64,000 bases of DNA from Moraxella nonliquefaciens (GTDB lineage Bacteria > Pseudomonadota > Gammaproteobacteria > Pseudomonadales > Moraxellaceae), in NCBI RefSeq assembly GCF_001679005.1, contig NZ_LXTW01000034.1:1-64000 (forward strand), in the 5' to 3' direction. The notes beneath the pieces were generated by a model that was given only the letters and a program-made list of their open reading frames with translations, made no database searches and had not been told where the DNA came from. Of this stretch, positions 51,420 to 59,301 are shown one piece after another. Position 1 is the first letter of the stretch; the number at the start of each line of letters is the position of its first letter. The position numbers and the translations under genes were made by a program.

Positions 51420-52586
51420 CTATCGCTCACCCAGACCTTCGGACAATGTCTTGGTAATTGGCTTGGTCAAATAAGACAATACCGTGCGTTCCATTGCCTT
51501 GATGTCCACACTGGCGGTCATGCCCGGTTTGATGATAATCTCATCTTCACGAGCCGCTACCTGAGCCCCTTCTATGCGAATCTGCACACGATAATAGGGT
51601 TTATCGCCTTGTGGGGTTTTCTCCATGAGCGTGTCTGGACTGATATAGATAACCTCGCCATTCATCGCCCCAAAGATAGAATAATCATAAGCATCCAATT
51701 TAACACTGGCAGTCTGTCCCTCTTTGACATAGGCAATATCCACAGGTCTCACCTTTGCCTCCACCACCAAATCACTGCTGGTCGGAAGCAGCTGCATGAT
51801 GGTATCGCCTGATCGCACCACACCACCAATGGTCGTTACGGCGATATTATTCACTTTACCATCCACAGGAGCAAATAGGCGTTTTTCTTCTAGTACCTGA
51901 GCTCTGTCTCTTAGCTGTTCGGTTTCAGATTCTAGCTCTTCTTGGGCTTTGGTCAGCTCGGTTTGAGCATCTTCAAAGTATTTGTTGCGTTTGTTGGTAA
52001 TCTGTGCCTCGATGTCCGCCACTTGACGACGAAGTCTGATCACGTCCGCCTGACTGACATCACCATGTGCCAGCAGTGGTTCGTTCATGGCAAGTTCTCG
52101 CTTGGCAAGTTCTAGCATTTTTTGTAATGATGCCACATCTTGGGTAATGGCTTGACGGCGACGATTGTATAGCTCGGTTTGGTTTTGGACGTATTCAGCA
52201 TACTTTTGTATCTCTTCTGGAAAATTTAATGGACGGTCAAAAATCTCCGCCTCCAAACGTGCTACTCTTGCTCGCAGTGCTGCTACTTTGGTTGCTGAAT
52301 TGTCCAGTGCTGCTTTGGCACGCTCTTCTTCTAATATCGCCAATAAATCGCCTTTTTTGACATCATCGCCCTCTTTGACCAAAAGTTCTGATACCACGCC
52401 ATTATCGGTTGCCTGAATCTCTTGGGTGCGGTCAGATGCGATAACAGTCGCCTGAGCTCTGGTAACCTGGTCAATCTTGGCAAATGATGCCCATGTAATA
52501 AGAACAATGATGACTGCCAGTGCCACCCAAATGATTATGCTGGGCTTACTGCGTGATTTTGCTTTTTGATAGTTTTTTTGACTCAC
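51420..52586 (-). CDS. HlyD-family type I secretion adaptor
   Basis: Periplasmic adaptor joining an ABC exporter to a TolC-type channel. The 388-residue protein has one N-terminal membrane segment (about 16-34, IIIWVALAVIIVLITWASF), a lipoyl-like half motif (GVVSELLVKEGDDVKKGDLLAILEEE), a long alpha-helical hairpin (about 95-240) and the second half motif with LFAPVDGKVNNIAVTTIGGVV and KPGMTASVDIKA. It lies 11 bp after the ABC gene in the same operon. Similar adaptors (LapC) serve giant RTX adhesins, but the substrate here is unknown. Confidence 0.9.
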   Translation of the reverse strand: MSQKNYQKAKSRSKPSIIIWVALAVIIVLITWASFAKIDQVTRAQATVIASDRTQEIQATDNGVVSELLVKEGDDVKKGDLLAILEEERAKAALDNSATKVAALRARVARLEAEIFDRPLNFPEEIQKYAEYVQNQTELYNRRRQAITQDVASLQKMLELAKRELAMNEPLLAHGDVSQADVIRLRRQVADIEAQITNKRNKYFEDAQTELTKAQEELESETEQLRDRAQVLEEKRLFAPVDGKVNNIAVTTIGGVVRSGDTIMQLLPTSSDLVVEAKVRPVDIAYVKEGQTASVKLDAYDYSIFGAMNGEVIYISPDTLMEKTPQGDKPYYRVQIRIEGAQVAAREDEIIIKPGMTASVDIKAMERTVLSYLTKPITKTLSEGLGER

Positions 52587-52597
52587 AGTATCTCCCT

Positions 52598-54808
52598 TTA
52601 TGGTTGATTGGGTGTATTAGGATTGATATCTATACTTTGTGTGGTATCGCCCTGTTCCACTTTTTTCATGGCATCTTTGGCATTTTGTTCATTTTGGATA
52701 AGTCGTGATAATACCGCCTGCTTAGGCCCATCCATGACCACTTTACCATCTGCCATGATGATGATACGATTGACCAAAGCCAGTAGCCCCATCTTGTGCG
52801 TTGAGACGATGAGTGTCTTGGTGGGATCTTGGAGTTCTTGGGAGAGCACTTGCAAGCACTGATTTTCTTGCATGTTATCCATGGATGCTGTCGGTTCATC
52901 CAGTAGCCACACCGATGGCTTGGTTAGCACCAAACGAGTAAAGGCAACCAGTTGTTTTTGTCCGCCTGACAGACCTTTGCCCCCTTCGCTGATGGGCAAA
53001 TCTAAACCACTAGAATGCCCTGACACTAAGCGGATAAGTCCTGTGCGATGTAGTGCTTGTCTGATGACATCGTCAGATGGGGCAGGCATGCCAATCAGTA
53101 AATTCTCACGAAGCGTTCCTTGAAAGAGACGATGGTCTTGTTGCAGATAACCTACCTGCTCACTCATCGATTCACGGCTGATATGAGCGATGTCTAGCCC
53201 ATCTAACAGCACATGACCGCTTGTGGGCATATATAACCCTGATAGGATTTTTAATAAAGTGGATTTGCCAGAGCCGATAGAGCCTAATATTGCCACACGC
53301 TCGCCTGCTTTGATTTCCAACTGTTCAATGCTGATGGCATTGCGTTCATTGCCTGTATAGTTAAAGGTCATGTTATTGCATTGATACCAGCCATGAATGC
53401 GAGATGGGGCAAGCGGATGAGCAACATTGTTATTGTCTTGTTCTAATGCAAAAAGCCTTTCAATATTGACTTTGGCGGCTTTTGCGTGTGAATACTGTAC
53501 CAGCAAGTTTGGGGCGTTCATGATGGGAGCAAGAATACGGCCGCCCAAAATGGTACAAGCAATCAAACCACCAATGGTCATGCCCTGCGACATCACCACA
53601 AACGCCCCTGTAATGACAATCCCCACATAGCTGATTTGTTGGAGCATTTGTACGCTATAATTTAGGTTGTCATTGGCATGACGCATTTTTAGGTCATTAT
53701 CAATGGTCTCGCCTGTTACATTTAGCCATTTAGATAAGAATTTCCAATTACCAGAACCTGCCTTGATGGTCTCCATACCCTCAACCGTCTCTACCAAAAT
53801 TCCTGTTTTTAGATAGGAAGCCGTGGCATTTTGGGCAGATATTTTATCAATCTTTTTGCGACCAGACAGACCCAATGTAATGCCAATCACCGCAGCAATG
53901 AGTGGAATGATGGCAATGATGGGCGAGCCGATGACCGCAATCAAGATGATGAACAAAATACTCATCGGAATATCAACAAGCGTAAAGAGTGTGCTTGCTG
54001 TAAAAAACGAACGCACCTGTTCATAGCCACGAAGCTGGGCTGCCAGTGAACCAACCGAGCTTGGCATTTTGTCCACACGCACCGCCAACAATCGCTCAAA
54101 GATATTTCTTGACAAAACCTCATCAACCCCAATAACCATCTTATCCATGACTTTGGAGCGAGCAAATTTCATCATCGCCTCAAAGATAATCATCAAGCCC
54201 ACGCCCGATGCTAGGATAATCAATGTGTGCTGGCTGTTGGTTGGGATAACACGGTCATAGACCTGCATGGAAAATAACGAGACAGCAAGGGCAAGCAAGT
54301 TGATGATAAAAGATGCCACAACTGCTTCTATTACAACACGCTTATGCTCTGTCAGATTTTGTATCAAAAGTTCGTGAAAGCCAATTTTTTTGTCAGCGAC
54401 CAGTTTGTCTGAGACACGAATTTTTGCCACAAAATCCAAATCCGAGCCCTGACAACTCACTCTGCCTTGGATGCTCTCAAAAATCCAGTTGAGACCGTAT
54501 TTTTGTACAATACGACCATAACCCAACCTTTGATGGTAAGCAAGCAGGGGCATATAAGCGGCGTCTGGTTCATCCATAACGTCGGGCTCATCTACAATGC
54601 CCAGTATGTCAAGCAAATGGGTTAATCGCTCTTCATGGTCATCAAAGCCTGACACACGAACAAGTGCGGTATCTAGGCGATTTTTATCCACAGTTATGCC
54701 CACATCTTTTAACAGCTCAAATACCGCCACGCCCAAAGCGTTATTGTTGGTGTATTGTTTTGGCAGTTGTTCGTTATTGGGGTTGTCAGTGGTTTGGTGT
54801 AACGACAT
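52598..54808 (-). CDS. Type I secretion ABC transporter (LapB/LssB-like)
   Basis: Exporter for an unfolded secreted protein. The 736-residue chain has an N-terminal degenerate C39-like domain (about 25-145) without the protease Cys, a six-helix membrane domain (about 165-460) and an ATPase domain. The ATPase shows Walker A ILGSIGSGKSTLLK, the Q loop GYLQQDHRLFQG, signature LSGGQKQ, Walker B VWLLDEPTASMD and switch VSTHK. Such exporters with inactive C39 domains move RTX proteins by a C-terminal signal. Operon partners are the TolC-like and HlyD-like genes on the same strand. Confidence 0.92.
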   Translation of the reverse strand: MSLHQTTDNPNNEQLPKQYTNNNALGVAVFELLKDVGITVDKNRLDTALVRVSGFDDHEERLTHLLDILGIVDEPDVMDEPDAAYMPLLAYHQRLGYGRIVQKYGLNWIFESIQGRVSCQGSDLDFVAKIRVSDKLVADKKIGFHELLIQNLTEHKRVVIEAVVASFIINLLALAVSLFSMQVYDRVIPTNSQHTLIILASGVGLMIIFEAMMKFARSKVMDKMVIGVDEVLSRNIFERLLAVRVDKMPSSVGSLAAQLRGYEQVRSFFTASTLFTLVDIPMSILFIILIAVIGSPIIAIIPLIAAVIGITLGLSGRKKIDKISAQNATASYLKTGILVETVEGMETIKAGSGNWKFLSKWLNVTGETIDNDLKMRHANDNLNYSVQMLQQISYVGIVITGAFVVMSQGMTIGGLIACTILGGRILAPIMNAPNLLVQYSHAKAAKVNIERLFALEQDNNNVAHPLAPSRIHGWYQCNNMTFNYTGNERNAISIEQLEIKAGERVAILGSIGSGKSTLLKILSGLYMPTSGHVLLDGLDIAHISRESMSEQVGYLQQDHRLFQGTLRENLLIGMPAPSDDVIRQALHRTGLIRLVSGHSSGLDLPISEGGKGLSGGQKQLVAFTRLVLTKPSVWLLDEPTASMDNMQENQCLQVLSQELQDPTKTLIVSTHKMGLLALVNRIIIMADGKVVMDGPKQAVLSRLIQNEQNAKDAMKKVEQGDTTQSIDINPNTPNQP

Positions 54809-54921
54809 CAGTTATCCTTGGCTTGTCATATGTTTAAACACGACAATATTTGATAAATACATTTGATAAATACAAAAAAACTCATCACAACATGAGATGC
54901 TTAAAAACGACGTTCATCCAT

Positions 54922-56457
54922 CTACCAGACTAGTTCATCCATTTGTATGCCCTCACCATCAATGATATGCTCTATTTGAACATCTGATGGTGTCTGACCC
55001 ATCGTGCCATCATTGATCATATCTGACTTGCTTGGCTCATCGGTTTCACGAGGTGGCTCTATCCATAAATCCTGCTGATTGACAAAACTGTCATCGGCGG
55101 TTGGCACTTGTGTCATCTGCACCACTGGCAGAGTACGGCTCTTGTGCCATGCCAAAAACGTGCGATAAGGGCGAAATTCACTGACGGGTGTATGAATGGT
55201 GTGATGCTCCAACTGCCAATCCATCGCTCCAAAGTCTACTTGTAGCTTATAAAAACTTGCCACCATCTGACTTTGGACTTCTAGTAGTTGCTGTTCATAT
55301 TGGGTATGTTCACGCACAGCATTTAGCACCTCAAGCCATGATTTTCTCCCTGCAATGAACTGACGACCGTATGAGTCTACTACCAACTTTGCCCCATCAA
55401 TGGCAAGTTTAATGGAACGCTCCTTATCCCTTGATGAGATAAACTCTTGGTATTGGGTTTGTAGACTCTCCATGACCACCCGCCTTGTCGCCTCTTGGGT
55501 TTGGGTCAGACTTATGGCACGAGCATTGGCAGCACGAGTTAGGGCAAGTGATGAAAAACCTGCCCCTGGGTCATAAGACATGCCCAGCGAAAATTTACCA
55601 TCATTTTTGTTATTCTTATGCTCAAAGGTGTGTTGATATTGGGCATAGACGTTAGGATAACGCCCTGCCGCTTGGGCTTTTGCTTCTTGTTTGGCAGCTT
55701 CCACCTGAAAATGCTGACGCACGACACTGGGATGATGACCGCCCATATTGTCAAACACCTGCATCTCAAAATTTATTGACTGTGCTTTGACATAGTCCGT
55801 CAAGGACTTCATGGTGATGTTATATTTTTTCTCACCCAGCGTCTCACCAATAAGCTGTGAGAGTCTGGCAGCGGCAACTCGCTCTTGTTCTATGGCATTT
55901 TGTTGTGAATTTTGGTCTTGATAGATGCGATTTTTTACCAAATCCAGTTCAATCTTAGCTGAAACACCCTGTGCCACACGACGTTCCATCATCGCCTCAA
56001 ACTCGTTTAGACGTGCCAAACTGTCAGCGTATAACTCTTGCAAGGCAACAGCATAGATATAGCCACGCCAAACATCAATGGTATTTTTGGCAACGGTATT
56101 TTGCTGTTCAAACACATGGGCACTGGCGGCTTTATTGTCATACATGCTTTGGTTAATCTGTGCTGTCAATCGCCCGCCCGTCCATAGTGGCTGACGGATG
56201 GCAACTGTACTTATCAATCCATCATTTTTGTCATGTCCCACACTCATTGTTGGAGTTGGTAGCATGCCCAATTTGGCAGCACGCACACCCTCAGCTGATG
56301 CCATCTCATCTGCTTTGGCAGCATTAACCAAAGGGTGTGTTTGCGTAGCACGAAGTAGCAGTGCATCTAGGTCTAGCGGATTAATATTTGCCAAAACAAA
56401 GGTAGGCATGAGTACCAGTCCACAAAGCACGCGTTTTTTTAGATAGTAAAAGCTCAT
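54922..56457 (-). CDS. TolC-family outer-membrane channel
   Basis: Outer-membrane exit duct of the type I system. ATG 56457 gives 511 residues with a signal peptide ending PTFVLA. Two OEP repeats follow: an N-terminal half with AVAIRQPLWTGGRLTAQINQS and a C-terminal half with SLALTRAANARAISLTQTQEATRRVVMESLQ and GRQFIAGRKSWLEVLNAVREHTQYEQQ. The acidic tail (about 470-511) is longer than in TolC. It is first in the operon with the ABC and HlyD genes, and resembles LapE in this role. Confidence 0.88.
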   Translation of the reverse strand: MSFYYLKKRVLCGLVLMPTFVLANINPLDLDALLLRATQTHPLVNAAKADEMASAEGVRAAKLGMLPTPTMSVGHDKNDGLISTVAIRQPLWTGGRLTAQINQSMYDNKAASAHVFEQQNTVAKNTIDVWRGYIYAVALQELYADSLARLNEFEAMMERRVAQGVSAKIELDLVKNRIYQDQNSQQNAIEQERVAAARLSQLIGETLGEKKYNITMKSLTDYVKAQSINFEMQVFDNMGGHHPSVVRQHFQVEAAKQEAKAQAAGRYPNVYAQYQHTFEHKNNKNDGKFSLGMSYDPGAGFSSLALTRAANARAISLTQTQEATRRVVMESLQTQYQEFISSRDKERSIKLAIDGAKLVVDSYGRQFIAGRKSWLEVLNAVREHTQYEQQLLEVQSQMVASFYKLQVDFGAMDWQLEHHTIHTPVSEFRPYRTFLAWHKSRTLPVVQMTQVPTADDSFVNQQDLWIEPPRETDEPSKSDMINDGTMGQTPSDVQIEHIIDGEGIQMDELVW

Positions 56458-56807
56458 CAAAAAGTCCAATTACTCACACTCATCACAATAATAAGCAAAG
56501 GTTATACCAACGTGAACACCGTTTTGGTTTTATTAACATCATTGTATACAAAATTGACCGAATCTTTCAGGTGGTTTGGTCTGTGGCTTATCTTGCATGC
56601 GTCATTTTGAGCATTTTTGTGGGATTATTTTAATACATTTAGTCACTCACCATGTGTCAGTATGGTAATGAAGCTGTCTTATTCATGGCATAAATTCACA
56701 GGCTTAGGACAACAGATAAAACCAATAAATGGGTCTGCAAGTTAAGATTTGGCTAAATTTAACATCATAATAACAAATGTTGGCAAAAAATGCTCTAAAC
56801 TTTGGAT
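56458..56807. other. Intergenic stretch upstream of the type I secretion operon
   Basis: About 350 bp without a credible gene. It should contain the promoter of the minus-strand secretion operon. I see AT-rich DNA but no unambiguous -10/-35 pair, tRNA or repeat. Confidence 0.5.
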
Positions 56808-56839
56808 AAAAACCCTATTTAATGATAAATAAGGTTTTT
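56808..56839 (-). terminator. Bidirectional terminator after the acidic membrane protein gene
   Basis: AAAAACC-CTATTTA pairs with TAAATAAGGTTTTT in a long stem around a 4-nt loop. It lies five bases past the minus-strand stop at 56844. Confidence 0.7.
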
Positions 56840-56843
56840 CAAA

Positions 56844-57269
56844 TCACTGGGTGGTTTTTTCTGTATCAGCATCACCAGTTGTTATATCACTGGCAACAGG
56901 TTGATCCTCCACTGGCTTTTCTTGGACAGGTGTTTGGGCATCGCCCTTTGAATCAGCAACTTGCTCGGCGGCTTCTTGCTCGGATGCACCGCTGGCGGCG
57001 GTATCAGAGGTTGCATCAGGAGCGGTTGCTACTGCCACAGCTTCGGCCTTTTGGGCATCGGTGGGGTTATCTTCTTGTTGGATAAGCTCTTCTAAGGCTC
57101 TGCCTGCGGGTGTGGCTGAGACGGTTGCAGGCTCATGGTTGCCCGCTGGACGTAGCCATGCAAAAACAGCAATACCACCGATAAGAATCAAAAACAGAAC
57201 CACGCCGATCAAAGCATGGATGATCTCTTTGGTTGGGTTATTGTCAGAAGCGTCGTGTGCGTGTGCCAT
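56844..57269 (-). CDS. Small acidic bitopic membrane protein
   Basis: A 141-residue protein of no recognised family. A short polar N-terminus (MAHAHDASDNNPTKE) is followed by one membrane segment (about 18-40, ALIGVVLFLILIGGIAVFAWL). The remaining 100 residues are low-complexity and rich in Ala, Glu, Asp, Thr and Pro, without predicted fold. It might be a small envelope tether. It has its own terminator and lies between the secretion operon and lnt. Confidence 0.65.
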   Translation of the reverse strand: MAHAHDASDNNPTKEIIHALIGVVLFLILIGGIAVFAWLRPAGNHEPATVSATPAGRALEELIQQEDNPTDAQKAEAVAVATAPDATSDTAASGASEQEAAEQVADSKGDAQTPVQEKPVEDQPVASDITTGDADTEKTTQ

Positions 57270-57437
57270 AAATCACCTGTCGTGTTGATGGGTTTGATTT
57301 AACCATTTATTTGAGCGTTTAATGATGAAGTGTTTACAATGTTTTTAAATTTAAATAAATTTTTCTTTATTATATACCAATTTTTACCATTTTGTACAAT
57401 ACCCATTAAAATTATAGGTAATTTTTATATTTTGCGG

Positions 57438-59069
57438 TCAGTCTCGCACGCCATCACCTTGATAATACAACTCATGACTGGCATCATAGCGATTTTGGCG
57501 TCTGACGATAACACTCAGTGCGATGAGTAAAAAGCACAATGCCAATATCGGATAACTGCCCCATCGCATAAAAGGTGTCGTCCCTGTCATCATCAGTACC
57601 TCCCCACGCAACACCGTTGGCACAAAAGAAGGTGCTTGACTGACGATACGTCCCTTATCATCAATAAATGCCGTAACCCCCGTATTGGTTGCTCGTGCAA
57701 ACCAACGCCCTGTCTCTATGCTTCGCATTTGCACCATTTGTAGATGCTGTAAAGGGCCTGCACTTGTGCCAAACCACGCATCATTTGAGACAGTCAAGAG
57801 AAATTGGGTGTCTTTGGCATTTTTACGAGTGGTGTCAGGATATGCCACCTCATAGCACACCGCCGGCCCCATGGGCTGATTTTTGACCAACAGTGGTTTT
57901 TGGGTATCATCACCACGACTATAACTCATCATGTTTTGCATGCCTGCCAAATCAGGCAAAATATTTAGCATCCCCTCAAAGGGAACATACTCGCCAAAGG
58001 GAACAAGATTTTGTTTTTTATACAAACCATCACTGTCCTGACCCAACACCAACACACTATTATATAGGTGTGGGTAATCACGCTTGGCAGGATTGTAATT
58101 TTCTATGTCCTTATAAGGAATGCCCATGACCCACGTTGCCCCTTGCGTTTGGGCATGAGCATACATGTCATGGATGAATGTCCATGCTTCATCTTGAAAC
58201 ATAGGAATGGATGCCTCAGGCCACACCACAACATCTTGCCCCCATTCACTCTTTGATAATTGGGCATAGATATTTAGTGTCTCATGGCGATACTCGGTCA
58301 GCCATTTTAAATCTTGGGGGATATTGCCCTGCACAAGTGAGATGGACAATTTATCTGCTGTGGGTGTTGTCCATTTGGGGGCGATGAACCACATCAGTAC
58401 GGCAAATAACACCAAAAAAACACTGATGCACAAAAATCCCAATTTTTGGCGAAACACCTCTACCACACTCGCCCCAAACAGTACCGCCACAAAGCTGATG
58501 GCAAACACTCCAAATATCGGTGCCAAGGAGGTTAGCCATGCCAAATCGGTAAAAGCATAACCGACAAATAACCACGGAAATCCTGTCAATAACCACGTCT
58601 TTGTCCACTCTTGTATCACCCACAAAGATGCAAATGCCAACGGCTGGCGACCCATAAAACGCACAAAGACCCATGCCATGACCGCATGAAACAGCCCCAT
58701 GATACATGCCATGACCGCTATCATGATAAGGGCAAGCCACATCGCAATATTGCCATATTCATGAATGGAGGTATACAACCAAAATGCCCCCACTGCCCAA
58801 AGCCCAAACCCATACGCCTGCCCCATCCAAAACGCACGCCCTGCCCCATCTTCGCTGACAAGACAAGCATACAGTACCATGGGTGAGAATATCGCCAACA
58901 CCCAAAGCTTATAAGGGGCAAGCGACAACGAAAACATCGCTCCTGCCATTAGGCACAGCACAATGGCAATAATAAGTGGCAAGCGTTTTTTTGTGGTGAT
59001 TTTTTGGTAAGTGGCACGTCTGGCAATGCCGATGGTGGGTGTGCTAACAGAGATGGCTTGATGGGTCAT
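57438..59069 (-). CDS. lnt: Apolipoprotein N-acyltransferase
   Basis: Adds the third acyl chain to the N-terminal cysteine of lipoproteins, the last maturation step in the inner membrane. The 543-residue protein has about six N-terminal membrane segments (LAPYKLWVLAIFSPMVLYACL, FASLWVIQEWTKTWLLTGFPW) and a periplasmic nitrilase-like domain with VWPEASIPMF carrying the catalytic Glu, NLVPFGEYVPFE with the Lys region, and PAVCYEVAYPD with the nucleophile Cys. The start at 59069 follows a short leader. Its action is needed for lipoproteins in this window such as TbpB, DolP and the MliC-like protein. Confidence 0.95.
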   Translation of the reverse strand: MTHQAISVSTPTIGIARRATYQKITTKKRLPLIIAIVLCLMAGAMFSLSLAPYKLWVLAIFSPMVLYACLVSEDGAGRAFWMGQAYGFGLWAVGAFWLYTSIHEYGNIAMWLALIMIAVMACIMGLFHAVMAWVFVRFMGRQPLAFASLWVIQEWTKTWLLTGFPWLFVGYAFTDLAWLTSLAPIFGVFAISFVAVLFGASVVEVFRQKLGFLCISVFLVLFAVLMWFIAPKWTTPTADKLSISLVQGNIPQDLKWLTEYRHETLNIYAQLSKSEWGQDVVVWPEASIPMFQDEAWTFIHDMYAHAQTQGATWVMGIPYKDIENYNPAKRDYPHLYNSVLVLGQDSDGLYKKQNLVPFGEYVPFEGMLNILPDLAGMQNMMSYSRGDDTQKPLLVKNQPMGPAVCYEVAYPDTTRKNAKDTQFLLTVSNDAWFGTSAGPLQHLQMVQMRSIETGRWFARATNTGVTAFIDDKGRIVSQAPSFVPTVLRGEVLMMTGTTPFMRWGSYPILALCFLLIALSVIVRRQNRYDASHELYYQGDGVRD

Positions 59070-59251
59070 GGCAAAGGGTAAGGTAAAATCTTAGGCAAAT
59101 AGGTGCTTATTTTAGCAAAATTTTGGGGCAAATGCTCATCTTTTCATGCTGATGATGGGTCATGGGCATGAGTTGGGGCATGTCTGCCATTGGCAACAAG
59201 GCTTGTTCCTTGACGATTTTGGGCATTCATATACTATTGCTTGCGTTTTTT

Positions 59252-59260
59252 TGCTATAAT
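59252..59260 (+). promoter_or_regulatory. Extended -10 upstream of valS
   Basis: TTGCTATAAT at 59251-59260: TATAAT preceded by TGn, about 41 bp before the start codon at 59302. No clear -35 at 17 bp. Confidence 0.5.
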
Positions 59261-59301
59261 AAACAAATTTTTATCTAAGCTTACACCAAAAAGGCATCAT
59301 C

